A stretch of 34,738 nucleotides of DNA from positions 1-34,738 of the forward strand of contig UQRR01000012.1 of the NCBI GenBank assembly GCA_900543455.1, written 5' to 3'. The notes below the pieces were generated by a model. That model worked only from the letters and a program-made list of their open reading frames with translations, was not told where the DNA came from and did no database searches. This DNA is from an uncultured Dialister sp. Its GTDB lineage: Bacteria; Bacillota; Negativicutes; Veillonellales; Dialisteraceae. Position numbers and translations under genes: made by a program. This document shows positions 7,222 through 15,495 of the stretch, one piece after another (position 1 is the first letter of the stretch; every line of letters begins with the position of its first letter).

Positions 7222-7349
7222 CTGCAAGTCCCCGCGGCAGATTGAAAGCGAAAATGAGATGATCGTTATTTCACAGCCCCTAAAAGGGAGCCAGGGATGT
7301 CCCGAGCGGCTTTTCTGCCTGCTGCATCGGGCGATGCACATCCCTCCTG

Positions 7350-7631
7350 CTACCGGTTCTTCTCCTCCCAGAGCATCTGATTGTACTGCTGCTGATAGTA
7401 TTCTGATTTCTTTTTATCCACCCAGAAATCGCGGTCACTTTGGATCGCGAGCATTTCATCCACCATATCCTCTGCGCGCTCCGGGGCGACGTGGGTGAGG
7501 TAGGTGATCATGCGCGTGATGGTACTCTCCGTACCCAGCTCGGCTGCCATCAATGCGCCAAGCTCGGCAGGATAGCCGCGGCGGACGGTGAGTGTGATGA
7601 GTTTGTCCTTCAATCGTTCCAGCTGTGTCAT
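7350..7631 (-). CDS. Small conserved hypothetical protein (93 aa)
   Basis: I do not recognise a named family. The 93 residues are mostly helical and charged, with the phrases RRGYPAELGALMAAELGTE, ITRMITYLTHV and AEDMVDEMLAIQSDRDFWVDKKK. These resemble small proteins of unknown function in Clostridia and Negativicutes. It has AAAGGAG 7 bases before the ATG at 7631 and a TATAAT box (minus strand, 7664-7669), so it is very likely expressed. It diverges from the Lon-like protease gene, with about 150 bases between the two starts. Confidence 0.75.
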   Translation of the reverse strand: MTQLERLKDKLITLTVRRGYPAELGALMAAELGTESTITRMITYLTHVAPERAEDMVDEMLAIQSDRDFWVDKKKSEYYQQQYNQMLWEEKNR

Positions 7632-7784
7632 GAGGGCTCCTTTCGTAGCGATCTTTTGCCTTTATTATATCAGAAAAAGGAAGCAAGGAGGAAAGGGGCC
7701 GATCTCTCGTCTCGTCGGCCCTGCCCCTTGAACCCTCTCCCCTCATTTGTGGTATCATAAGTACAAAAGAAAGGAGTGACCGCG

Positions 7785-9701
7785 ATGGAAGACGTGACAG
7801 ACCTTTTGAACCGCATCAAAAACCAGATCGGCGGAGAGGAGAGCCTCTCGGACGAGGAGCTGAACCGCCAGCTGAATGCGATCTACAGCATCTATGCCGC
7901 CGCGATGGGGCCCGAGCAGCTGATCGTGCAGGCGAGCCGATTCAATGCCGTGAAATATATTCATGACGAAAATCCCAAGAGCCGTCTCATCGGCATGGAG
8001 CGCCTCATTCTGGAAAACCGCGACTACCATCGCCAGCCGACAGATGAAGAGATCCCCGCCATTTTGGACAAGCTGGAGGATAAAGTCGCCGACATCCTCT
8101 CCCGCCAAGCCGTCGAGCGCTCCCTCGAGAAAAAGATCGAAGACCGTCTCGAAGAGCGGCACAAGGAGTATGTCGAAGAAGTCCGCCGCGAGATCATCGA
8201 AGAGGAGACCGGCAGCGCAGAGACCGCCGAGAGCAAGCGCAAGCTGGAAAAGCTACGCGCGATGGAAAAAGTCAGCCTCACTGCGACGATCCTTCAGGTC
8301 GTCCGCCCGCAGTCGCTTTCTGAGATCATCGGACAGGACCAGGCCGTGGAAGCACTCGCCTCCCGCATCTCCTCGCCCTATCCGCAGCACCTTCTGCTGT
8401 ACGGCCCGCCCGGCGTCGGCAAGACCACCGCAGCGCGCCTTGTACTCGAAGAGGCAAAGAAAAAGCCGTACACCGTCTTTCAAAAAGACGCTCCCTTTAT
8501 CGAGTGTGACGGCACGACACTGCGCTGGGACAGCCGCGACATGACGAACCCCTTGATCGGCTCCGTGCATGACCCGCTGTATCAGGGCGCGCGGCAGGAG
8601 CTCGCCGACGAAGGCATCCCCGAGCCGAAGCCCGGCCTCGTCACGGACGCCCATGGCGGCATCCTCTTCATCGATGAGATCGGTGAACTGGACCCCATTC
8701 TCCTAAACAAGCTGCTGAAGGTACTCGAAGACAAGCGCGTCCGCTTCGACTCCGCCTACTACGACGAAGAAGACCCGCAGATCCCCGCCTACATCAAGCA
8801 GCTCTTCGAAAAAGGCGCGCCCGCCGATTTCATTCTGATCGGTGCCACGACAAGAGCGCCCGAGGAGATCAACCCCGCCATCCGCTCCCGCTGCGGCGAG
8901 ATCTTCTTCGCGCCCTTAGAGCCCGCGCACATCATCGCCATCGTAAAACGCGCCGCCGAAAGGCTCGGCGCTCGCCTCGAAGCCGGCGTCCCCGAGCTCA
9001 TCAGCCGCTACACCATGGAAGGCCGCAAAGCCGTGAACCTTCTCGCCGATGCCTACGGCCTTGCCATTTACGAATCCGGCAAAGCCGACCGCATCACCAT
9101 CACCAAAGCCATCATGGAGCGCACCGCGCAGGCGAGCCGCCTCAGTCCCTGCCTTCAGCAAGAGGCATCGGACACGCCGAAGATCGGACACATCTACGGC
9201 CTTGGCGTCATCGGCTCTTGGGGCAGCACGATAGAGATCGAAGCCGCCGCCTTTCCCGCCGCTGAGCCCGGCAAGGGGAGCCTGCGCTTCAATGACACCG
9301 CCGGCTCCATGGCGAAGGACTCCGTCAGCGCCTCGGCCGCCGTCGTCCGCCAGCTGACCGATAAGCGCCTCTCCGACTACGACCTGCACATCAATGTCAT
9401 CGGCGGAGGAAATATTGACGGCCCATCCGCCGGCTGCGCCATCACCTGCGCCATCCTATCAGCCATCGAAAAGAAGCCTCTCCGTCAGGACATCGCCATC
9501 ACCGGCGAGATCGCCCTCTCCGGCGAAGTGAAGCCCGTCGGCGGCATCCACGAGAAAGCCTTCGGCGCCCGCCAAGCCGGCATGAAGGCCATGATCCTCC
9601 CTGAGAAAAACAAGAGCGACATCGACGCGGGGACAGCGGGAATCGAAATTCATCCCGTATCGAATATACAGGAAGTGTGGAGTTTAGTGACGAGTGACTA
9701 G
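7785..9701 (+). CDS. Spore-type Lon-like ATP-dependent protease (LonB/LonC group)
   Basis: A cytosolic AAA+ serine protease lacking the long N-terminal substrate domain of LonA. The 638 residues comprise a charged helical N-terminal part (about 1-160), an AAA+ module with Walker A GPPGVGKT at 207-214 and Walker B ILFIDE at 293-298, and a Lon S16 domain. The catalytic pair is S548 (DGPSAG) and K591 (GGIHEK), with the same 43-residue spacing as in LonA. Length and layout fit the 'Lon family, spore type' group best known from endospore formers. I start at ATG 7785 because AAGGAG (7771-7776) lies 8 bases upstream; the GTG at 7776 overlaps that site. The last codons and the TAG stop are encoded by a heptad array. 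Confidence 0.9.
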   Translation: MEDVTDLLNRIKNQIGGEESLSDEELNRQLNAIYSIYAAAMGPEQLIVQASRFNAVKYIHDENPKSRLIGMERLILENRDYHRQPTDEEIPAILDKLEDKVADILSRQAVERSLEKKIEDRLEERHKEYVEEVRREIIEEETGSAETAESKRKLEKLRAMEKVSLTATILQVVRPQSLSEIIGQDQAVEALASRISSPYPQHLLLYGPPGVGKTTAARLVLEEAKKKPYTVFQKDAPFIECDGTTLRWDSRDMTNPLIGSVHDPLYQGARQELADEGIPEPKPGLVTDAHGGILFIDEIGELDPILLNKLLKVLEDKRVRFDSAYYDEEDPQIPAYIKQLFEKGAPADFILIGATTRAPEEINPAIRSRCGEIFFAPLEPAHIIAIVKRAAERLGARLEAGVPELISRYTMEGRKAVNLLADAYGLAIYESGKADRITITKAIMERTAQASRLSPCLQQEASDTPKIGHIYGLGVIGSWGSTIEIEAAAFPAAEPGKGSLRFNDTAGSMAKDSVSASAAVVRQLTDKRLSDYDLHINVIGGGNIDGPSAGCAITCAILSAIEKKPLRQDIAITGEIALSGEVKPVGGIHEKAFGARQAGMKAMILPEKNKSDIDAGTAGIEIHPVSNIQEVWSLVTSD

Positions 9702-10091
9702 TGACTGGGGACTAGTGACTAGGGACTGGGGACTAGTGACTGGGGACTGGAATACCACTTTCGGGCATCGCCCTTTATAAAAAATCGACGCAAAGCGGTA
9801 GATAGGGTGCTCTCATAAACGACGTACTTGAGACGCTCTTTCCCGCTCTCTTTCATGCCGCCTGTGCCCTATCCGCCCCTTCGGGGCACCTTCCCCTCAA
9901 GGGGAAGGCTGACGATACGAGGATACCATCCGCTCATAAAGCCTTCAGGCATCACCCCGTTTCGTCATCCTGAGCGGCGAGAAACGTCGTATGTGAGATA
10001 ACGAATGCCAGAACAGCTGCGACCTGAGCCGAAGGATCTCGGCGAAGCCGCCACCTTCATTTCTCATTACAATTCTCATTTTTTCTCCCTC
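9702..10091. repeat. Heptad array and two dispersed repeat elements
   Basis: No gene is seen. The heptad array (9686-9750) includes GTGACTA, GGGACTG and GTGACTG units and overlaps the protease stop. It is followed by a CGGGCATCGCCC box and the CCTTCCCC hairpin element in reverse (9794-9910). A CGTCATCCTGAGCGG...GAAGGATCT element lies at 9961-10040, then GGCGAAGCCGCC and a CATTTCTCATT run. Confidence 0.75.
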
Positions 10092-10120
10092 TTGCAATTT
10101 TTTCTCAAATCCGCTATTCT
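10092..10120 (+). promoter_or_regulatory. Promoter of Fur-family gene
   Basis: TTGCAA (10092-10097) and TATTCT (10115-10120) are 17 bases apart. An ATAGC-AC-GCTAT palindrome just downstream (10127-10138) could be an operator, although the same 12-mer occurs in the MITE-like elements. No classical Fur or PerR box is obvious. Confidence 0.65.
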
Positions 10121-10172
10121 AATTACATAGCACGCTATATGATTCATGAAATCAATGAAGCGAGGATATATT

Positions 10173-10595
10173 ATGAGCAATATCGAACAACTCCTGATGG
10201 ATAAGAAGATGAAGCGGACGAAGGCGCGTGTCCTGATCCTGAAGACGCTCGCCAAAGGGCTCCCGCTCTCTGCGGGCGAAGTCTTCGAGGCGGTGCGTGT
10301 CAAGGATACACAGCTCTCGCTCTCGACGGTATATCGGAATTGCGAAGCACTCGCTGAGCATGGGCTTCTCTCCCGTTCTACCACGATGTCCGATGGTCTT
10401 ACTCGCTACGAATTCGACCACGGCACGCCCGTCCCTCATGCGATCTGCACCTCCTGCCATCGCATCTTCCCGATCGATATCCATCTCGAAGAGAGCTATA
10501 AAGAGAAGCTCTCACAGGACTACGGCTTCGTTGCGGCCGATCCGCGCATTGAGATCTACGGGCTCTGTAAGGACTGCCAGAAGAAGGGGAACTAG
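10173..10595 (+). CDS. Fur-family metalloregulator
   Basis: 140 residues. An N-terminal winged helix carries the DNA-recognition region LSLSTVYRNCEALAEHGLL, followed by the dimerisation/metal domain with HAICTSCHRIFPIDIH and a final CKDC. The two CxxC pairs form the structural zinc site of Fur/PerR/Zur proteins. Which metal or signal it senses (iron, zinc, manganese or peroxide) cannot be decided from sequence alone. I start at ATG 10173, with GAGGAT upstream; the ORF has nine more codons without a ribosome site. The TAG stop lies in a heptad array. It stands between two Lon-type protease genes and has its own promoter. Confidence 0.9.
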   Translation: MSNIEQLLMDKKMKRTKARVLILKTLAKGLPLSAGEVFEAVRVKDTQLSLSTVYRNCEALAEHGLLSRSTTMSDGLTRYEFDHGTPVPHAICTSCHRIFPIDIHLEESYKEKLSQDYGFVAADPRIEIYGLCKDCQKKGN

Positions 10596-11110
10596 TGACT
10601 GGGGATTAGTAGCTAGGGATTAGTGGCTAGGGACTGGTGACTTGAATACCACTTTTCGGGCATCGCCCCATATATTCGCGGCGAAGCCGCCTCCATATAA
10701 GCCTTCCCCGCATGGGCAACGCTATTAAGTTAAGCGGCAGAACATTCTTGGCTCCCCATCGGGGGAGCTGCCCGAAGGGCTGAGGGGGATACGTAGCGGT
10801 ATTGCATGAAAGTGTTGAAATATCGATAGCGTCGGACTATTCAACATAGCACGCTATACCGCTGGCATGCCCCTATTGCCTTCGGCACTTCCCCCGAAGG
10901 GGGAAGCAAGTCGTTACGGCGTTAACAATTTCCTTAACTTAATAGCCTTCCCCGATGGGGAAGGCAAAGAGGGGGCGGCTTCGCCGCATTTATTAGAAGA
11001 GCGTCTCACGCAGGCGATTTCCGAAAGTAGCCGCGCCGCTTGCGCGCTCTTCCCCGCGGGAGAGGGGCGCGGTATCCATTTCTCATTCACAAATTTCCAT
11101 CTATCCATGA
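10596..11110. repeat. Heptad array and MITE-like element upstream of lon
   Basis: No gene is seen. The heptad array (10591-10643) abuts the fur-family stop, followed by CGGGCATCGCCCC and GCGGCGAAGCCGCC. The MITE-like element occupies 10721-10946 and the rest is low-copy repeat debris. Confidence 0.75.
10721..10946. mobile_element. MITE-like 226-bp element, copy 1
   Basis: Ends are GCTATTAAGTTAAG and its exact complement CTTAACTTAATAGC (14-bp terminal inverted repeats). Inside are a GGGGGAGCTGCCCGAAGGGCTGAGGGGG hairpin region split over two arms, ATATCGATAGC, an ATAGCACGCTAT palindrome and a CTTCCCCCGAAGGGGGAAG hairpin. No open frame of note. Copies 2 and 3 have exactly the same length. It sits in a CCTTCCCCG repeat, so target duplication is unclear. 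Confidence 0.8.
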
Positions 11111-11116
11111 TATAAT
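11111..11116 (+). promoter_or_regulatory. Likely -10 box of lon
   Basis: TATAAT lies 25 bases upstream of the start codon. No good -35 is visible (CACAAA at 17 bases), so an activator or alternative sigma factor is possible. No CtsR or CIRCE heat-shock operator was seen. Confidence 0.5.
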
Positions 11117-11141
11117 AAAGTGTATTATGGAGGAATTATAT

Positions 11142-13472
11142 ATGAACGAAGTGACTCAGAAAAACTCAACTCTCACTCTGCCGCTGGCAGCGATGAGAGA
11201 TATTGCTATTTATCCGAAAATGACGGTCAGTGTCGATATTGGCCGTGATGAATCCGTCGCCGCCGTGCGTCTTGCGATGCGCCGTGACCGCTACCTTGTC
11301 TGCGTGATGCAGAAGGATGGGAAGAAAGAAGACATCGACATTTCGAACCTGTATGAATACGGCACCGTAGTGAAAGTGAACCAGATGCTTCAGCTGCCCG
11401 GCGGCCTTGTACGCATTCTGGTGGAGGGCGTCTCCCGCGTGCATGTGGTGCATGCGGAGATGAAAGACACCTGCATTTCTGCAGAAGTAGACGATGCAGA
11501 GGAATACACCGATGATCCCCTCAGGGCCGAAGCGTATCGCCGTCTGCTCATCAAGAATTTCTTTGAATGGATGAGAAATACAGGCAAGGGGATGCAGGAA
11601 GACCAGATGAACCAGCTGAAACAGATCGATGATCCCGGCGAGACCGCTGATTTCATCTCCTCGCAGCTCCTGCTGGCGCCGAAGAAGCGGCAGGAGATCT
11701 TAGAGACATTAGACGTCATCGAACGACTGAAGATCGTCAGCGAGTGCGTGGATCGTGAAGTCGCCATCGGCGAGCTGGAAAGCGACATCAATCAGGAAGT
11801 CAGAAAGCGGATGGACAAGGAGCAGCAGGACTACTTCCTGCGCACAAAAGTGAAGACCATCCAGGACCGCTTGGGCGACACCGTAAGTCAGCAGAAGGAA
11901 GCGGAAGAATACCGTGAGAAGCTGAAAGCCTCTGCCATCCCAGAAGAAGAGAAGGGAAAGCTCGAGAAGGAGATCGACCACCTCGCCTCGATGCCGCCGA
12001 TGATGGCGGAGACTGCCGTTGCCAGGAACTATCTGGACTGGGTCTTTGACCTGCCATGGGGCAAGGAAAGCGAAGACATTCTCGACCTTTCACATGCGAA
12101 GGAGATCCTTGACGAAGACCATTACGGCCTGACCAAGATCAAAGAACGCATCCTCGAATACCTCGCCGTCCGTGTACTCGCTCCCGATGCCAAAGCGCCG
12201 ATCATCTGCTTTGTAGGGCCGCCAGGTGTCGGCAAGACATCACTCGCACAGTCCATCGCACGCTCCATGGGCAGGAAATTTGCCCGTATCGCCTTAGGCG
12301 GCGTCCATGATGAAGCGGAGATCCGCGGACATCGCCGCACCTACATCGCAGCGATGCCCGGACGATTCATCGAAGCCATCAACCAGGCACAGACGAAGAA
12401 TCCACTCATTCTCCTCGACGAGATCGACAAAGTCTCCTCTGACTTCCGCGGCGACCCTGCCTCGGCCCTCTTAGAAGCTCTCGATCCTGAGCAGAACAAA
12501 ACCTTCCACGACAACTACATCGACATTCCTTTCGACTTCTCGAAAGTCTTCTTTCTCGCGACAGCGAACTCCGTTGCCACCATTCCACCGGCTCTCTTAG
12601 ACCGCATGGAACTCATCGAGCTCTCCGGCTACACCGAAGAAGAAAAGCTGGAGATCGCAAAGAAATACCTCGTACCCCGCCAGAGAGAAAGAAACGGCCT
12701 CAAAGCGAAAGACATCAATTTTACTCCGGCCCTTCTCCGCCGCGTCATCCGGAGCTACACCAGAGAAGCCGGCGTCCGCAATCTTGAACGCACCATCGGC
12801 GCTCTCTGCCGCAAAGTCGGTAAAAAAATCGTTCTCGCCGATGACAGCCTGCCGACACTGACCGCCAAGACCATAGAAAAATATCTTGGCCCCGTGAAAT
12901 ACATGCCCATGTCCGAAGAACACAGCGATATGGTCGGCCGCGTGAACGGTCTCGCATGGACCGCCGTCGGCGGCGAAGTCCTCGACACCGAAGCCGTCAC
13001 CATCAAAGGCAAGGGCCACCTCATTTTGACCGGACAGCTCGGTGACGTCATGAAAGAATCTGCCGAGACCGCCTATACCTACATCCGAAGCCGCGCCAAA
13101 GCACTCGGGCTCGCCGAAGACTTCTATGAGACACTCGACACCCACATCCACCTTCCGGAAGGCGCCGTACCGAAAGACGGCCCATCCGCCGGTATCACCA
13201 TGGCCACCGCACTCGCCAGCGCCTACACCGGACGCAAAGTCAGAGGCGATACCGCTATGACCGGAGAGATCACCCTCACCGGCGAAGTCCTCCCCATCGG
13301 CGGACTCAAGGAGAAGGTCCTTGCTGCCAGCCAGTTCGGGATCAAGCAGATCCTCCTCCCGGAAAAGAACAAACGTGACCTCGATGAGATTCCTAAATCC
13401 GTCCGCGATCAGCTCCACTTCGTCTGCGTCAAAAACGTCGATGAAGTCCTCGAACATGCGCTGGTGAAATAG
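11142..13472 (+). CDS. lon: ATP-dependent protease LonA
   Basis: Full-length LonA of 776 residues, a cytosolic homohexamer that degrades damaged and regulatory proteins. Domains in order: N-terminal substrate domain (about 10-200, LPLAAMRDIAIYPKMTVSVDIGR...), a coiled-coil linker (about 210-300), an AAA+ module with Walker A GPPGVGKT at 359-366 and LLDEIDKV, and the S16 protease domain with S682 (DGPSAG) and K725 (GGLKEK), 43 apart. The start is ATG 11142, with GGAGG upstream; the ORF is open for 34 codons before it without a ribosome site. The stop is followed within a few bases by a heptad array. engB lies downstream, the common Firmicute lon-engB order, here separated by 0.8 kb of repeats. 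Confidence 0.97.
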   Translation: MNEVTQKNSTLTLPLAAMRDIAIYPKMTVSVDIGRDESVAAVRLAMRRDRYLVCVMQKDGKKEDIDISNLYEYGTVVKVNQMLQLPGGLVRILVEGVSRVHVVHAEMKDTCISAEVDDAEEYTDDPLRAEAYRRLLIKNFFEWMRNTGKGMQEDQMNQLKQIDDPGETADFISSQLLLAPKKRQEILETLDVIERLKIVSECVDREVAIGELESDINQEVRKRMDKEQQDYFLRTKVKTIQDRLGDTVSQQKEAEEYREKLKASAIPEEEKGKLEKEIDHLASMPPMMAETAVARNYLDWVFDLPWGKESEDILDLSHAKEILDEDHYGLTKIKERILEYLAVRVLAPDAKAPIICFVGPPGVGKTSLAQSIARSMGRKFARIALGGVHDEAEIRGHRRTYIAAMPGRFIEAINQAQTKNPLILLDEIDKVSSDFRGDPASALLEALDPEQNKTFHDNYIDIPFDFSKVFFLATANSVATIPPALLDRMELIELSGYTEEEKLEIAKKYLVPRQRERNGLKAKDINFTPALLRRVIRSYTREAGVRNLERTIGALCRKVGKKIVLADDSLPTLTAKTIEKYLGPVKYMPMSEEHSDMVGRVNGLAWTAVGGEVLDTEAVTIKGKGHLILTGQLGDVMKESAETAYTYIRSRAKALGLAEDFYETLDTHIHLPEGAVPKDGPSAGITMATALASAYTGRKVRGDTAMTGEITLTGEVLPIGGLKEKVLAASQFGIKQILLPEKNKRDLDEIPKSVRDQLHFVCVKNVDEVLEHALVK

Positions 13473-14278
13473 GAGCTGGTGACTGGTGACTAGTGACTAG
13501 TGACTAGGGACTCGGGATGACTTGTGACTGGAATGCCATCTTGGGGCAACACATGCGAGACTATCCCTTTCCCGTATTGTCATCCCGAGCGTAGTCGAGG
13601 GATCTCTATGGCACCGCGGTTAGCATCCACATGCCCTTTCACGGAAACGACGCACGGGGATTGCGTTTTTGTGTTTTCCAAGCACATATCGTTGATCAGT
13701 CTGCAAGGAAGATTTCTCGGCTTCGCTCGAAATGACGATACGTCAGGAACGCAGTTCCACATTCTCGCTTCTCCCTTCCCTAATGGGGAAGGCAGCGAAA
13801 CGAGAATACCGCTATTCCCATAACGTCAGAGCGAATACAGGATATATGTGGAAAAACAATATCCCCGAAACAAAGCCTTCCCCTCGAGGGGAAGGTGGCA
13901 AGCGGAGCGAGACGGATAGGGTTCTAGCGGTATGAAAGAGAGCGAGGAAATGCGTCTCAAGCAGGCGATTTGCGAGAGCACCCTATCCACTGCTGGCGCG
14001 GCCTTCCTGCCTCAATGGGGAAGGCAACGAAACGAGGATGCCGCTATCCCCGACACAAAGCCTTCCCCTCGAGGGGAAGGTGGTGAGCGAAGCGAGCCGG
14101 ATAGGGTTCTAGCGGCATGAAAGAGAGCGAAGGAGATCGTCTCAAACAGGCGATATACGAGAGCACCCGAATACCGCTGTGCATCCCTAACCATCCATTT
14201 TCTGAAACCAATGAGTGATTCTTAAAGGAACGCTGACTCCATCGCAGGATCGGTGCTTCCATAGAAAGGAGCTGTCCT
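13473..14278. repeat. 0.8-kb repeat cluster between lon and engB
   Basis: No gene is seen; the open frames here run through repeats. Contents: heptad array (13473-13531), a CGTATTGTCATCCCGAGCG...CGAAATGACGATACG element (about 13574-13741), two consecutive CCTTCCCC/GGGGAAGG hairpin elements (13875-14026 and 14060-14170) that share GATAGGGTTCTAGCGG and ATGAAAGAGAGCGA, and about 100 ordinary bases before engB. Confidence 0.75.
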
Positions 14279-14920
14279 ATGGCAGAGATCAAAGACATCA
14301 CTAAATTTCATATATTTTCCTCCGCCTACTTTGCCTCGGCGGTGAACCGTTCCCAGTACGTGACAGACGGCAAGAAAGAGATCGCCTTCATCGGCCGTTC
14401 GAACGTAGGCAAATCCTCTCTCATCAATTCCCTCACCGGAAGGAAGAAGCTCGCCTACGTCAGCCGCGAACCCGGCAAGACACGCACCATCAACTACTAC
14501 GCCATCCAGTCTAGGCGCATAGAGAACGAAGAAGAACAGCGACAGGACTGGTACCTCGTAGACCTCCCCGGCTACGGCTTCGCAAAGACCAGCCAGGAAA
14601 ACAAAGACAGCTGGTCCTCCTTCATTGACGAATATATGAAGAAGTCCCCCGGCCTCATCATGATCGGTCTACTGCTCGACCTTCGGCACCCGGGACTCCC
14701 CATCGACCTCAAAGCCTTCGACTGGCTGAAAAAAGCCGGCATCCCCATCCAGATCATCGCTACCAAGGGCGATAAACTCAGCCGCAACGACCTCAAAAAG
14801 AACCTCATGCAGATGAAGAAGCTTTTCCCCACAGCCTCCCTGCCCCTCGCCTACTCCTCGCTCACCGGAGAAGGACGCGATGCTCTGCTCGAAGTGATCG
14901 AGGGAAAGATTTGTGAGTAG
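14279..14920 (+). CDS. engB: Ribosome-biogenesis GTPase EngB (YsxC/YihA)
   Basis: 213 residues with the complete EngB G-motif set: G1 GRSNVGKSS at 39-47, G2 in PGKTRTINYY, G3 DLPGYG, G4 TKGDKLS, and a SSLTGEG G5 region. It acts in the cytoplasm in assembly of the large ribosomal subunit. Start at 14279 with GAAAGGAG upstream. It follows lon, the usual partner in Firmicutes, and probably has its own promoter because of the long repeat gap. The TAG stop is the first part of a heptad array (14914-14978). Confidence 0.96.
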   Translation: MAEIKDITKFHIFSSAYFASAVNRSQYVTDGKKEIAFIGRSNVGKSSLINSLTGRKKLAYVSREPGKTRTINYYAIQSRRIENEEEQRQDWYLVDLPGYGFAKTSQENKDSWSSFIDEYMKKSPGLIMIGLLLDLRHPGLPIDLKAFDWLKKAGIPIQIIATKGDKLSRNDLKKNLMQMKKLFPTASLPLAYSSLTGEGRDALLEVIEGKICE

Positions 14921-14978
14921 GGGATGGGGACTGGTGACTAGGGATTAGTAGCTAGGGATTAGTAGCTAGGGATTAGGA
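14914..14978. repeat. Heptad array after engB
   Basis: Units include GGGGACT, GGTGACT, AGGGATT, AGTAGCT, AGGGATT, AGTAGCT and AGGGATT. The G-rich strand is the sense strand of engB, and the array contains its stop codon. It has the same near-to-far order (TGAC-type, then GGGATTA-type) as the arrays after the transporter and Fur genes. Confidence 0.85.
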
Positions 14979-15027
14979 TGATGGTGCTGCTTATGCAAGA
15001 GCCCATCCTTCCGGAGGACGGAACCGT

Positions 15028-15462
15028 ATGGAAAGTTACAAAAATCTCATTGTGTGGCAAGACAGTCGGCGTTTGAACCGAGAAATCTACAATTTAGTGT
15101 TCAAGTTTCCCAGATTTGAACTGTATGCACTTTCGGATCAGCTCAGGAGAGCCTGCGTTTCCGTGACATCCAATATAGCCGAAGGCTATGGGCAGGGGAG
15201 CTTAAGAAATCGACTCCGCTATCTTTACATGGCGCGTGGCTCTATTTATGAGACTGAGACGCAACTATTGGTGGCTGTTGATTTAGGCTTTGTGAATGAG
15301 GCAGATATCCAAGCGGCATTGAATTTAGAAGAGAAGATCGCCAAGATGCTGAATGGACTGATTCGTGCTAATGAGGAAAGAATAAAAAACGGTAATATGG
15401 GGAGAATGGGGGAAGACGCTTGTGAATATGGCGAGCGCGGATCCCTAATCCCTAATCCCTAA
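15028..15462 (+). CDS. Four-helix-bundle protein (23S rRNA intervening-sequence protein family)
   Basis: 144 residues with the signature of the small 'four helix bundle' (S23/IVP) family: YKNLIVWQDSRRLNREIYNL, then FPRFELYALSDQLRRACVSVTSNIAEGYGQGS, then RYLYMARGSIYETETQLLVA. Members are found inside rRNA intervening sequences or free in genomes; function is unclear. An ATG at 15028 follows a GGAGGA site by 8 bases. The C-terminus (GSLIPNP) is encoded by a CCTAATC heptad array, so the natural tail seems to have been replaced or extended by repeat DNA. No rRNA sequence is present around it. Confidence 0.85.
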   Translation: MESYKNLIVWQDSRRLNREIYNLVFKFPRFELYALSDQLRRACVSVTSNIAEGYGQGSLRNRLRYLYMARGSIYETETQLLVAVDLGFVNEADIQAALNLEEKIAKMLNGLIRANEERIKNGNMGRMGEDACEYGERGSLIPNP

Positions 15463-15484
15463 TCCCTAATCCCTAGCTACCAAC
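15442..15484. repeat. Near-perfect CCTAATC heptad array
   Basis: Four CCTAATC units in a row, then CCTAGCT and ACCAAC. Unlike the other arrays at gene ends, the C-rich strand is the sense strand of the gene it ends. It encodes the last residues of the four-helix-bundle protein and ends directly before the ribosome site of the next gene. Confidence 0.85.
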
Positions 15485-15495
15485 AAGGAGAACCC

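Larger units (their letters stand above)
6873..7349. other. Gene-free stretch: terminator-like hairpin, repeat fragment, structured RNA candidate
   Basis: No convincing gene. It contains the strong bidirectional hairpin at 6986-7041, two GGTTCAG heptads (about 7055-7068), a GGCGGCTTCGCCGCC palindrome before a T-run (7078-7099), a diverged CCTTCCCC-type hairpin element (7124-7221), and a possible three-way-junction RNA (7294-7344). Confidence 0.6.

Noticed and set aside
7200..7360. tRNA gene
   Set aside because: The three-way fold lacks the T-arm consensus and an acceptor end; arm lengths do not fit a tRNA.
10092..10172. Fur or PerR box at the Fur-family promoter
   Set aside because: No good match to either consensus; only a short ATAGC-AC-GCTAT palindrome, which also occurs in the MITE-like elements.
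12597..13457. 286-codon minus-strand frame opposite lon
   Set aside because: Lies wholly inside the S16 domain coding region and has no ribosome site.
13524..14301. Several small frames in the lon-engB gap
   Set aside because: They run through repeat elements in both strands, and similar peptides recur wherever the repeats do (for example SRGEG- and PSPRGEG-like strings).
15028..15462. rRNA intervening sequence around the four-helix-bundle gene
   Set aside because: No 23S rRNA sequence is visible on either side.
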